Positions 39,574 to 51,859 of a DNA stretch of 64,000 nucleotides are shown here, one piece after another (positions within the stretch are counted from its first letter, which is position 1; the number at the start of each line of letters is the position of its first letter). The DNA is taken from positions 1,065,001 through 1,129,000 of the forward strand of contig NZ_CP060780.1 in the NCBI RefSeq assembly GCF_014489495.1, read 5' to 3'. Under the pieces are notes generated by a model that was given only the letters and a program-made list of their open reading frames with translations, made no database searches and was not told where the DNA came from. The position numbers and the translations under genes were made by a program. The DNA comes from Sphingomonas daechungensis. Lineage in GTDB: Bacteria; Pseudomonadota; Alphaproteobacteria; Sphingomonadales; Sphingomonadaceae.

Positions 39574-40210
39574 ATGTCCGATCTCGCCAACCAGGAACGC
39601 GCGACCAAACAGCGCTGGGCCGTGCCGGGAAGCTCGCACGACAAGATCGTGCGTCTCGCGAAGATCGGCCTTCCGGCAGCGGTGGGAGTGGTCATTGCCT
39701 TCCTGGCAATGGCTCCCCTCGATCAGCACGGCGACGTTAGCTTCGTGCTCGACAAGAAGAAGGTCGAGAACGCCCCGAGCGCATGCGCGTCGAAAAGGCC
39801 AGCTATGTCGGCGAGGACAATCGCGGGCAGAAGTTCCAGATCGAGGCGAATCGCGCTCTCCAGCGTTCGTCGGATGAGCCGGTCGTCGACATCTGGGGCA
39901 TGCTTGCCCGATTCGGACTTTCGAACGGGCCAGTCACGGTTGCTGCCAACCAGGGGCGCTACAACCTCGACGAGCAGAAGGTGGCGGTCCAGGGCCCGGT
40001 CCGCGTCGCTGGGCCGGAAGGCGAGCAGCTGGTAACCCGCGATGTCACTGTGGATCTGAAGCAGAATTTGGTCACCAGCGACGGCGGTGTCACAGGTCGC
40101 ACCGAGCTCGGAGAGTTCCAGGCGGACAGCTTGCGCGCGGATCTGGACGGGCGAACCGTAGTGCTGGACGGTCGCGCTCGCTTGAAAATCGTACAGGGGC
40201 GGTCAGATGA
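39574..40210 (+). CDS. lptC: LPS export component LptC (frame broken twice)
   Basis: A protein of about 212 aa with one N-terminal transmembrane helix (about residues 28-48) and a periplasmic beta-jellyroll, part of the LptBFGC-A-DE bridge that moves lipopolysaccharide to the outer membrane. Missing bases in the CCCC at 39773-39776 and the GGGG at 40196-40199; restored, the protein ends ...LKIVQGAVR and its TGA overlaps the lptA ATG (ATGA), the expected arrangement. Confidence 0.9.
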
Positions 40211-40749
40211 GAACAATGCGCCGTTTGCCGCCTCTCCTGATCGCACCGCTGGCTTTGCTGACGGGTGCAGCCGCGCTCGCCCAGGCGAATGCGCCGGTGT
40301 CGGCACTAAAGGGTCACAACAGCAACGCTCCGATTGATGTCACCTCCGACAGGATCGAGGTCCAGGACCGCGCCGACCGCGCCATTTTCGTCGGCAATGT
40401 CCACGTCAGGCAAGACGAGCTGACACTCGAAACCGCGCGGCTGACGGTGGCTTATTCGAACGCGGGGAGCGTGCAGATCAATCGCCTCGACGCGAGCGGC
40501 GGTGTGACCGTGCAGAGCCCGTCGGAGACTGCACGGGGCGAGTTCGGCATCTACGACCTTGACCGCAAGCTCATCACCCTGGTCGGAAACGTCGTGCTTA
40601 AGCGCGAAGGGTCCCAGATCAACGGGCAGCGGCTGACGATCGACCTCGACTCGGGCCGAGCGGTCATCGACGGTGGCCCGGCGGGTGTCGGACAAAGCGG
40701 TGGTCGCGTGACCGGTCACTTCACCGTCCCGCAAAAGAAGGGCGGCTGA
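40207..40749 (+). CDS. lptA: LPS periplasmic carrier LptA
   Basis: A 180-aa periplasmic protein with a cleavable signal (ends ALAQA) and the OstA-type beta-jellyroll beginning NAPIDVTSDRIEVQDRADRAIFVGNV. Monomers stack to carry LPS between LptC and LptD. Frame intact; between lptC (4-bp overlap) and lptB (4-bp gap). Confidence 0.94.
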   Translation: MRTMRRLPPLLIAPLALLTGAAALAQANAPVSALKGHNSNAPIDVTSDRIEVQDRADRAIFVGNVHVRQDELTLETARLTVAYSNAGSVQINRLDASGGVTVQSPSETARGEFGIYDLDRKLITLVGNVVLKREGSQINGQRLTIDLDSGRAVIDGGPAGVGQSGGRVTGHFTVPQKKGG

Positions 40750-40753
40750 TCCC

Positions 40754-41527
40754 GTGAATGAAGCCGCAACGCTGCCGCGCGCGGCGATGGAACCGGAGGC
40801 GGCGGCAGGCGGTCTCGAGGTCCGCTCGATCGCCAAAGCCTATGATCGCCGCGCCGTGCTACACGACGTTTCGCTCGACGTGCATCGCGGGGAGGTCGTC
40901 GGGCTGCTCGGTCCGAACGGCGCGGGCAAGACCACCTGCTTCTACTCCGTCATGGGTCTGGTGAAGCCCGACAGCGGTCGCATCTTCCTGGATGGTCAGG
41001 ACATTACCGAGCTGCCGATGTACCGGCGCGCCATCCTCGGCCTCGGCTATCTGCCGCAGGAAACATCGATTTTCCGTGGCCTCACGGTCGAGCAGAACAT
41101 CATGGCCGTGCTCGAAGTCGCGGAGCCGGATGCCGGTGCGCGCCGTGCCCGGCTGGAGCAGTTGCTTGGCGAGTTTGGCATCACCCATCTTCGCGAATCT
41201 GCCGCAATGGCGCTTTCCGGCGGCGAGCGGCGGCGCTGCGAGATTGCGCGCGCCCTGGCCGCCGATCCGTCGATCATGCTTCTCGACGAGCCGTTCGCGG
41301 GCATCGACCCGATCTCGATCTCCGACATCCGCGAGCTCGTACGCGAACTCAAGAAACGCGACATCGGCGTCCTGATCACCGATCACAACGTGCGCGAGAC
41401 TCTCGACATCGTCGACCGCGCCTGCATCATCTACGACGGACAGGTACTCTTCGCCGGCACACCGCAGGCGCTCGTCGCGGACCATGAAGTGCGACGACTT
41501 TATCTTGGCGAGAGCTTCGCCCTTTAA
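40754..41527 (+). CDS. lptB: LPS export ABC ATPase LptB
   Basis: A 257-aa cytoplasmic ATPase. Walker A GPNGAGKTT, Q-loop YLPQETSIF (with the LptB-typical RGLTVEQNI), signature LSGGERRRCEIARAL, Walker B IMLLDEPFAGIDP and H-loop ITDHNVRETL. GTG start 4 bp after lptA. A 20-residue N-terminal extension precedes the usual first strand. The permease partners LptF/G are not in the window. Confidence 0.96.
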   Translation: MNEAATLPRAAMEPEAAAGGLEVRSIAKAYDRRAVLHDVSLDVHRGEVVGLLGPNGAGKTTCFYSVMGLVKPDSGRIFLDGQDITELPMYRRAILGLGYLPQETSIFRGLTVEQNIMAVLEVAEPDAGARRARLEQLLGEFGITHLRESAAMALSGGERRRCEIARALAADPSIMLLDEPFAGIDPISISDIRELVRELKKRDIGVLITDHNVRETLDIVDRACIIYDGQVLFAGTPQALVADHEVRRLYLGESFAL

Positions 41528-41553
41528 TCCTTTGTCGCTAGTCTGATGGCGCA

Positions 41554-43029
41554 ATGGCGCTAGGTCCACGTCTCGATATCCGGCAAACTCAGGCACTTGT
41601 CCTGACGCCGCAGCTTCAGCAGGCGATCCGCCTGCTTCAGCTGTCGAACATGGAGCTCGAGGCGGTCATCGCCGAAGAAATGGCGAAGAACCCATTGCTG
41701 GAGGCTTCGTCCAGCGACGACGAGCCCAGCTCAGCGCCTGACGGGGATGCCGACTTTCCTGCGGACTCATTGGAAGACCCCGCCGCTCCCGGTGCGGACG
41801 AATTGATGGTGTCATCCGACGGCACATCCGACCAGCCGCTCGACTTCGACTGGAACAGCGAGGCGCTGGAAACGGACAGTTACTCAGACGTCGCGCTGAG
41901 CAGCAGTGGCGGCGGGGAAGATGGCCCGACTTCGAACGGATGGAATATTCCGCGGACTCGCTTGCCGAGCACCTGCTCAACCAGCTGCACGGTGCGGGCG
42001 GCGAAGTTGGCCGCCTTGCGCGAGCCATCGCCGAAATGCTCGATGAAACAGGCTATCTGTCCGTTTCGGTTCGCGACATTGCCGAAGCGACCGACGAAGC
42101 CGTCGAATTCGTCGAAGAAGCACTCGCGCTGGTCCAGGACCTCGATCCGCCCGGCGTCGGCGCCCGCGACCTGGCCGAATGTCTCGCGCTGCAGGCCAAG
42201 GCTGCCGACCGTTACGACCCGGCCATGGCGAGGCTGATCGACAATCTCGACCTCCTCGCCAAGGGCCGGATGACCGACCTCAAGCGGATCTGCGGAGTCG
42301 ACGACGAGGACCTTTCCGACATGGTCCGCGAGCTTCGGGCCTACGATCCCAAGCCCGGCTGCCAGTTCTCGAGCAAGGGTGTCGAAGCGGTGGCCCCCGA
42401 CGTAATCGTCCGCCAAACCCGGGCGGCTACGCGGTCGAGCTCAATCAGGCGACCCTGCCGCGGCTGTTGGTCAATCGGCGCTACTATCAGGAGCTGAAAA
42501 GCGGTCCGAGCGACAAGACCTCGCGCGCATGGCTGAGCGAATGCCTGGCCAGCGCGAATTGGCTGGTGAAAGCGCTCGACCAGCGCGCCCGGACGATCGT
42601 CAAGGTTGTGTCGGAAATCGTGAAGCGCCAGCAGGGTTTCTTCGAAAAGGGCGTGGCCGCGATGAAGCCGATGACGCTTCGCGAAATTGCGGAAGCCATC
42701 GAGATGCACGAGTCCACGATCAGCCGTGTCACCTCGAACAAGTACCTGCTGTGCGATCGTGGCCTGTTCGAGCTGAAATACTTTTTTGGGTCGGGCGTCG
42801 CTTCGACCGAAGGCGAGGGGACGGGGCGGCCGCGGAGGCCGTGAAGGCGGCGATCCGCGAGATCATCGACCGTGAGGCGGACATTCTCAGCGACGACGCC
42901 ATCGCCGGCCTGCTCAAGCAGCGCGGTTTCGACTGCGCGCGCCGGACCGTCGTCAAATATCGCGAGGCGATGGGGATCGGCTCATCGATCCAGCGCCGCC
43001 GTCAGCGCAAGATCGCGGGCGCGGCCTGA
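41554..43029 (+). CDS. rpoN: RNA polymerase sigma-54 factor RpoN (frame broken three times)
   Basis: Sigma-54 of about 492 aa. Region I is Gln/Leu-rich (RQTQALVLTPQLQQAIRLLQLS), region II acidic, then the core-binding domain (PGVGARDLAECL), the helix-turn-helix (MTLREIAEAIEMHESTISRV) and the RpoN box ARRTVVKYREAMGI near the C-terminus. Single bases missing at 41925-41927, 42418-42420 and 42817-42820. It follows lptB by 26 bp, as in many proteobacteria. Recognises -24/-12 promoters with AAA+ activators. Confidence 0.94.
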
Positions 43030-43032
43030 ACG

Positions 43033-43802
43033 TCAGCCCGTCAGTCGCGCCCAGACAGGAAGGTGATCGGATGCTCGCCGCGCAGACGGGCTCATGTGCA
43101 CGCCTGCTGCTGCAATGTGCAGGTCCTTGTCGACGATAATTCGATCAAGCGCCGCCACTGGATGACGAGAGTGGAAGCTCGGTCCGGTCGAAGCGATGTG
43201 GAAGTCGGGTTCAAGGTCCTTCAGGCAACCCGCGACATCGCGCCATTCATTGGTGTCGCCCATCAGGATCGTCGGCATGCGCTGCGGCCGCCGGGAGACC
43301 GCGTCGAGAATCGCGCGGATCTGACGCCGCCGCCACAGCCCGAAAGGTCAAGGTGCATGCCGACGACCCGCACCGGCTGCTCGTCGATCAGCAATTCCGC
43401 AAGCACCGCGCCGCGAGGCTCGAAGGTCGGAAGGTCGAGAGCGGCGCAATCGAGAACGCCGATATGCTGCTTCACGAGGATGGCATTGCCGTGCCAGCCC
43501 ATGTTCCGCGTATTGATTTTCAAGAGCGAGTCGACGTGCTTCCCACCCGGCATGCGGTCGAGCGCGCGGCGATGCTTCACGCCGAAGAATACCGGCTTGT
43601 ACATGCCATGGTCGTCGATCAGCTCGTGCGGAACCGCCGCGCCGCGCCCGCCGAACCTCTTGTCGGCCTCCTGCAAAGCGACGATGTCCGCGTCGATCTC
43701 GTGCAGCACGTCGAGAACACGCTGCGGATTGCGGCGACGGTCCGTGCCGATGGCCTTCCGCACATTGTAGCTGGCGACGGTGATCGAGGGCGCTGCGGAC
43801 AC
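43033..43802 (-). CDS. Endonuclease/exonuclease/phosphatase-family protein (frame broken once)
   Basis: A hydrolase of about 257 aa with the EEP fold: ITVASYNVRKAIG (Asn), IVALQEAD (metal-binding Glu), VVGMHLDL, LMGDTNEW (Asp/Asn) and the catalytic SDHLPV at the end. Could act on DNA abasic sites, phosphoinositide-like or sphingomyelin-like lipids; members of this type in alphaproteobacteria are uncharacterised. One base missing at the CCC of 43339-43341. Downstream of gyrB on the same strand with a 34-bp gap. Confidence 0.87.
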
Positions 43803-43836
43803 GTTGCGGCAACCCGGATCCTGCTACCGCAGTTCC

Positions 43837-46404
<2,568 letters not shown>

Positions 46405-46522
46405 TCAGTCCTCCCTGATATAGGAATAATCGGCGGAATTTCGAGCTTCTGCTTGCGTGGGAGCCTCGAAAAGTGAAGCTTGCTGCCGCTGCTGATCGAA
46501 GGCGGCCGAAACCGGGGGCCAG

Positions 46523-47918
46523 ATGATCAAATCCGCTGCCGCAATTGCGTTTGCATTCACCGCTTCTGCCGTCTCGGCCCAAGCCCGCGACTGGATCAGA
46601 CCGAGTTTCGCGCACTCTATAAGGAGCTGGTCGAGACCAACACGACGCTGAGCAGCGGCAGCTGCACCCTCGCTGCCGAGCGTATGGCCGCGCGGCTGAA
46701 GGCGGCCGGGCTCCCGGAGAGTCAGATCACCCTTTTTGCGGATCCTGCGCATCCGAAGGAAGGCGGCCTCGTCGCAGTCTATCCGGGCACGTCGAAGACG
46801 CTGAAGCCGGTCCTCGGCATCGCCCATATCGACGTGGTGGAAGCCAAGCGGGAGGATTGGACTCGCGATCCATTCGCCCTGATTGAGGAGAACGGCTACT
46901 TCTACGCCCGCGGGACGAGCGACAACAAGGCCATGGCGTCCATCCTGGTCGACACGCTGATCCGCTTCCAGAAGTCGGGCTACAAGCCGAAGCGCACTGT
47001 GAAGATCGCGCTGACCTGCGGTGAAGAGACCAACGGCGCCTTCAACGGAGCGGAGTGGCTCGCCGCCAACAAGCGTGACCTGATCGATGCCGAGTTCGCC
47101 ATCAACGAAGGCGGCGGCGGATCGACCGACGGCAAGGGCAAGGTCGTCGAGCAGGCGATGCAGGTCGGCGAAAAGACCTTCGGCACGTTCCGTCTCGAAA
47201 CCCGCAACCCCGGCGGGCACAGCTCGGTGCCGCGACCGGACAACGCCATCTATCAGCTCGCTCACGGCCTCGTGAAGTTGGAGGCGTACGAATTCCCGCT
47301 GGAGATGACGGAAACCACGCGGGCCTACTTCCGTGAGGCCGGCGCGGGTCGGAAGGATGAGATCGGCGCGGCGATGGTGGCGCTTTCTGCCAACCCCGCG
47401 GACAAAGCGGCGGAGGCCGTCGTCAACAAGGACCCGTTCCTCCACTCCAACCTGCGGACGACCTGCGTCGCGACGATGCTCGACGGCGGTCATGCGAAGA
47501 ACGCACTCGCACAGCGCGCGGGCGCCTACGTCAACTGCCGGATCTTTCCCGGACATTCGGTGGCATCGATTGGCGAGGAATTGTCGAAGGTCATCGGCGA
47601 TCCCGGCGTGACCGTGACGGCTATTCCGCCGCTTCGGCCGTCACCGCCGGCGCCACCGCTCGATCCCAAGGTGATGGGGCCGGCCAAGAAGGTTGCGGCC
47701 AAATATTTCCCCGGCGTTCCGGTCGTGCCGGCCATGGCCAACGGCTACACCGACGCGACCTTCCTGGGTGCTGTCGGCATTCCGACCTACGGGTTCCCGG
47801 GATCTGGGGCGACCCCGACGGCAATGGCGTGCACGGCTTGAACGAGCGGATCGAAGTCCGCTCGCTCTATGTCGGCCGCGATTATCTGTTCGACCTGATC
47901 AAGGCCTACGCGAACTAG
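46523..47918 (+). CDS. Secreted M20-family metallopeptidase (frame broken twice)
   Basis: A zinc peptidase of about 465 aa with a signal peptide (MIKSAAAIAFAFTASAVSAQA). Metal and catalytic motifs: GIAHIDVVEAKREDW, YARGTSDNKAMAS, CGEETNGAFNG, and the dimerisation domain starting NPGGHSSVPRPDNAIY. Missing bases at the CCC of 46584-46586 (just after the signal peptide) and the GGG of 47799-47801; restored, the last metal-ligand region reads PGIWGDPDGNGVHGLNE. Related to carboxypeptidase/dipeptidase members of M20. Convergent overlap of 4 bp with rhlE. Confidence 0.9.
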
Positions 47919-49441
47919 CCCTGCGCGCGGCGCGGGCCGCCCGGTCGGCCGCGACGGCCGTGGAACTTCCCATGAGGACGGCCACCGTCCGGACGGGACG
48001 GACCGCGCGTGTCGTTCGGACGAGACTGACGCGGACCCGCGTCGGCTTCACGATAGGCCTCGGGCCGGTAGGACGAACGGCTGCCGTCGCCACGCTGATC
48101 GTCACGCCGCTGGCCATTGCGATCCTGAGCCGAGGATCGGTGAGCGGCATGCCCCTCGCCGCGATGCGGATGACGCTGGCGCTCATTGCGCTGATCGCGC
48201 CGCTGGCCGTCAGCACGGCGATCCGCCTTGAAACCATGCGACGCACGGCGAGGCTGGTCCTCGACCTTCTTCGGTGCCGGCTTGAGACGCTTAAGCTTCT
48301 CCGCAGTCTCGAGGAAGTTCGCCGGAAGCGGAGCAACGTCGATCTTCAGTCGCGTTAGCCGCTCGATGTCGCGCAGCAGGCCGCGCTCATCGGGCGAGCA
48401 GAAGGCAAGGGCCTTCCCCTCGGCCCCGGCGCGAGCCGTCCGGCCGATGCGGTGGACGTACTGCTCGGGGACTTCGGGCAGGTCGTAGTTGATGACGTGG
48501 CTGACACCCGGGATGTCGATCCCGCGCGCGGCAATGTCGGTGGCAATCAGCACCGAAACCTCGCCCGACTTGAACTCGCGGATCGCCTTCTCGCGCTGCG
48601 ACTGGCTCTTGTTGCCGTGGATCGCGTTCGCGGAGATCCCCGCCGCGCTCAACATGCGGACGATCTTGTCGGCGCCATGCTTCGTACGGCTGAACACGAG
48701 TGTGCGCTCGGTCTTTTCCGACTGCAGGAAGATGGTCAGAAGCGCGGTCTTTTCCGGCTGATTGACCATCACAACGGCCTGGCCGATGCGATCGGCAGTC
48801 TTCGCGACCGGGGTCACGGCGACTTCGGCCGGGTTGGTCAGATACTTGTCGGCCAGCTCCTTGATCGCCCGCGGCATCGTGGCCGAGAAGAACAGAGTCT
48901 GGCGCTTGGCCGGAACCAAGGCAACAATCCGCTTCAGCGCATGGATGAAGCCGAGGTCGAGCATCTGGTCAGCCTCGTCGAGGACGAGGATTTCGAGCTC
49001 GCGAAGGCTGAGCGCACGCTGATCGATCAGATCGAGCAGGCGGCCCGGGGTCGCGACGAGCACGTCGAGACCGCGCGAAACCGTGCGGACGCTCTTCGAG
49101 TTGGGAACGCCGCCGAAGATGACGCCGACCGACAGGCGCATGAAGCGGCCGTAGGTTTCGGCGCTCGCGGCGATCTGCGAGGCAAGCTCGCGGGTCGGGG
49201 CAAGCACCAGCATGCGGATCTGGCCTGGCTTCGGGATGTTGCGATTGGCCGCGAGACGGTCGAGCGACGGCAGCATGAACGCCGCCGTCTTGCCGGTGCC
49301 CGTCTGGGCAATGCCGAGGAGATCGCGGCCCGTGAGAACCGTCGGGATCGCCTGGGTCTGGATCGGCGTCGCTTGCGAATAATTCTTTGCCGCGAGCGCG
49401 TCGAGAAGGGGCTTGGACAGCCCAAGGTTATGAAATGACAA
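47915..49441 (-). CDS. rhlE: DEAD-box RNA helicase RhlE-like
   Basis: A 508-aa ATP-dependent RNA helicase. Q-motif SFHNLGLSKPLLDAL...YSQATPIQ, motif I AQTGTGKT, Ia PTRELA, II VLDEADQMLD, III FSATMP, V ATDIAARGID, VI HRIGRTARAG; then a long basic Arg/Gly/Asp-rich tail of about 130 residues typical of RhlE, probably for RNA binding. TTG at 49441 is inferred as the start because it gives the usual MSFHNLGL beginning; the longer frame upstream is GC-biased non-coding. Confidence 0.92.
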   Translation of the reverse strand: MSFHNLGLSKPLLDALAAKNYSQATPIQTQAIPTVLTGRDLLGIAQTGTGKTAAFMLPSLDRLAANRNIPKPGQIRMLVLAPTRELASQIAASAETYGRFMRLSVGVIFGGVPNSKSVRTVSRGLDVLVATPGRLLDLIDQRALSLRELEILVLDEADQMLDLGFIHALKRIVALVPAKRQTLFFSATMPRAIKELADKYLTNPAEVAVTPVAKTADRIGQAVVMVNQPEKTALLTIFLQSEKTERTLVFSRTKHGADKIVRMLSAAGISANAIHGNKSQSQREKAIREFKSGEVSVLIATDIAARGIDIPGVSHVINYDLPEVPEQYVHRIGRTARAGAEGKALAFCSPDERGLLRDIERLTRLKIDVAPLPANFLETAEKLKRLKPAPKKVEDQPRRASHGFKADRRADGQRRDQRNERQRHPHRGEGHAAHRSSAQDRNGQRRDDQRGDGSRSSYRPEAYREADAGPRQSRPNDTRGPSRPDGGRPHGKFHGRRGRPGGPRRAQG

Positions 49442-49627
49442 TGGAAATTCCAATATTGTACGGCCGCGCAAACCGCGCGGTCCGAAGGGGTCAAAAAAGC
49501 GCCCCGCGTGAATTGGAGAGCAAAATCGGTCGAAGCGCGGGCCGGTCCCGGATCTCGTCCGGACGTTCACGCCGCTTGGAAAAGCGCTTCGTGCTGCGGT
49601 GCAATATAGCTCAAAAGCGCGAAAAGT

Positions 49628-50684
49628 CTAGGATGCGCTCACTGAGCCGCCTTCGACATGGAAGCGGGTCGCGGTCCCGACGCCTTCGAACAGTGCCGCC
49701 TCAGTCGCCGTCATCCACACCTGCCCCCGCCCTTCGAGACGGGCAAACAAGGCCGCGCGCCGCTTCGGATCCAGGTGAGCGGCGACTTCATCTAGAAGAA
49801 GGATGGGTGGTTCGCCGCGTCGCTCGGTGACCAGTTCGGCATGTGCAAGCACCAGCCCCAGCAGCAGCGCTTTCTGTTCACCGGTCGAGGATCGTGCTGC
49901 GTCCATCTGCTTGGCACGATGCAGGACGAGGAGATCCTGGCGGTGGGGCCGACGGTGGCTCGCCCGGCAGCGGCGTCGCGACCGCGAGCTTGTCGCAGCT
50001 GCTCTGCCAGGTCGGCCTGCTCCCAGCCGCCGATCTGAATTGAAGCCCTCGCGAATTCATCCTCCGGACTCTCTTCCAGCCGGCGTTCGAGCTCCGCAAC
50101 TGTATGCGCGCGCGCATCTCCGATTGAGGCTCCATGTTCCGCCATCTGCTGTTCGAGGGCAGCAAGCCACGACGGGTCCGGGATACGGTCGTCCGCCAGA
50201 AGCTTGTTTCGCGACCGCATGGCCGCCTCGTACCTAGAGGAGTGGTGCGCGTGGCTCGGCTGCAGGGCGAGAACCAGGCGATCGAGGAAGCGTCTCCGGT
50301 CGCCTGCAGAGCCGAGGAAGAGCCGATCCATGGCCGGTGTCAGCCAGAGCACGGACAGCCGTTCGCTCAGCGAGTTCACCGAAGCAGGGCGGAATTGATC
50401 CGAACCTGTCGGCGTTCCGGAGCTGTCGGAACGGTCCCAGTGCCGATATCGGCCTCAGCGAGCCTGGCTGCGACCGCGAAGCCGCCCTCTCCGCCGATCC
50501 TGGCCATGTCGGAAAGCGCCGCACCCCGCAGGCCGCGACCAGGACTCAGCAGCGACACCGCTTCGAGCAGGTTCGTCTTCCCCGCCCCATTCTCGCCCGA
50601 CAGAAGGACAAAGCCAGCCCCCGGCTCAATCAGTGCCGATGGGTAGGATCGAAAGTCGGTAAGGGTTAGGCGACTGACCGGCAC
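49628..50684 (-). CDS. recF: Recombination/replication repair protein RecF (frame broken twice)
   Basis: An SMC-like ATPase of about 352 aa that loads RecA at gaps. [12 protein letters not shown], Walker [39 protein letters not shown]-type segment, [11 protein letters not shown], signature [16 protein letters not shown] and Walker [13 protein letters not shown]. Single bases missing at the GGG of 50387-50389 and the GGGG of 49945-49948. The start is uncertain: GTG at 50684 gives the family N-terminus but lacks a clear ribosome binding site because a palindromic repeat starts 7 bp upstream; a TTG at 50720 inside the repeat is in frame. Confidence 0.92.
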
Positions 50685-50690
50685 ATTACT

Positions 50691-50763
50691 GTCATTGCGA
50701 GGAGTAGAACGACGAAGCAATCCAGCAACGCAAACTGGATTGCTTCGCTAAGCTCGCAATGAC
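50691..50763. repeat. Palindromic interspersed repeat abutting recF
   Basis: An imperfect palindrome: outer arms GTCATTGCGAG (50691-50701) and CTCGCAATGAC (50753-50763), inner arms CGAAGCAATCCAG (50713-50725) and CTGGATTGCTTCG (50735-50747), 9-nt loop. The arm sequence matches the small intergenic palindrome family I recall from many alphaproteobacterial genomes. It encodes nothing and could fold into a long hairpin in RNA or DNA. Only this copy is in the window. Confidence 0.8.
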
Positions 50764-50766
50764 CAG

Positions 50767-51083
50767 CTACTGAGCCCTGCGGTCGAGAACCTCGAAGTGT
50801 GCGGCGCGCGCATCGAATCTCAACAGCACTGCCTGAGCGGCGGCGGGCACATGACTAACGCTGTAATCCTCGCCCACGAAAGCCTTGATTGCGTCGATAC
50901 TGTCGAACCACATGCACGTCATGAACTCGACCTCATTTCCAAGGTCGCGCCTCATCAGGTCGATGTGATGAAAGCCGGGATCCGCCGTGCTTCGATGCCC
51001 GGGATCACGTCCTCGCGAACGACACGCTCATAGGCTTCGGCATTCTCGAGCGTCGCCCATCCGCGCCAGACCCGGCAGATCAT
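50767..51083 (-). CDS. ABM-like dimeric alpha/beta-barrel protein (frame broken once)
   Basis: A protein of about 105 aa beginning MICRVWRGWATLENAEAYE and continuing VEFMTCMWFDSIDAIKAFVG, the pattern of antibiotic-biosynthesis-monooxygenase-like/NIPSNAP-type small ferredoxin-fold proteins. Role unknown; such proteins often act on quinones or heme or serve as stress proteins. One base is missing near 50975-50976. The ATG at 51083 is 3 bp past the DUF2059 stop, so it is in the dnaN operon. Confidence 0.72.
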
Positions 51084-51086
51084 GTC

Positions 51087-51859
51087 CTACTTCTTCTTCG
51101 CAGCCTCAAACTTCGCGAGTGTCGCGGTCATGATCGCTTCGATCTCAGCTTCGAACTCTGGCGCGGGTTCGTTCGAGAAATCCTGCTCAAGCTTGCGCAT
51201 CGCCGGTGCCATCATCGCAACGCGCGTGAAATAGGGCTTCATCGCAAATTCCTTGAGCGCCGGTTGGTCGCTCTCGTCGATCAGCTTCGTTGCCGCTTCC
51301 GTGCTTGCCTTGTGGTCCGCCGCGACCGCCGCATAACTTGTGGGCTTATCGGGATCGGCCATGACCTCGCTCAGAGTCGCCCCGACGGTCGCATTCTGCT
51401 GCATCCCGTTCAGAAGTTTTTGACCGGTCGGGGTGAGATAGAATTTCGTCAGGTCCTCAATTTCGGCGGCATTGAGACGCGAGGAAATCAGGTCCGCGAC
51501 CCGCTCATGATAAGCCGGAAGCTCCTTGATCGTGAAACGCACCAAGGCGGGCTTCATCTCGCGAAGGATAGCCTCTGTGAACCCGGGTATTCCTTATCGA
51601 GAAATTGCAAGTCCGAATTTGCGCGGAAAGCCGCCGAAAGTTCGCCGTCGGCGATCCGTTCCGCCACCGCAGCCTGTGACCGCTCCGAATAGAGAATGCC
51701 GGCTAACCGAAGCGCCGCAGCCTTAGCCGCGGGATCGATGGGCGCCGGACTAATCACGGCCGGTGGTGCGACAGGCGCTGCCGATGCCTCGCAAGCGAGG
51801 CTGCCAAGCAAGAGCCCGACTATCAGATTCCTATACTGTGCCCCTACGGAGTGATTCAC
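51087..51859 (-). CDS. DUF2059 exported protein (frame broken once)
   Basis: A periplasmic protein of about 258 aa with a signal peptide ending ASAAP and a C-terminal DUF2059 region (FTIKELPAYHERVADLISSRLNAAEIEDLTKFYLTPTGQKLL), followed by a Lys-rich end. Function unknown. One base is missing in the CCC at 51582-51584. The GTG start overlaps the dnaN stop (GTGA), an odd partner for a replication gene. Confidence 0.85.

Noticed and set aside
48452-49438. Long plus-strand open frame opposite rhlE
   Set aside because: It is the antisense shadow of a complete DEAD-box helicase with all motifs; composition is driven by GC-rich codons on the other strand and no family pattern is visible.
50691-50763. 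Insertion sequence
   Set aside because: Only a 73-bp palindrome with no transposase and no flanking target duplication that I can see; treated as a small interspersed repeat.
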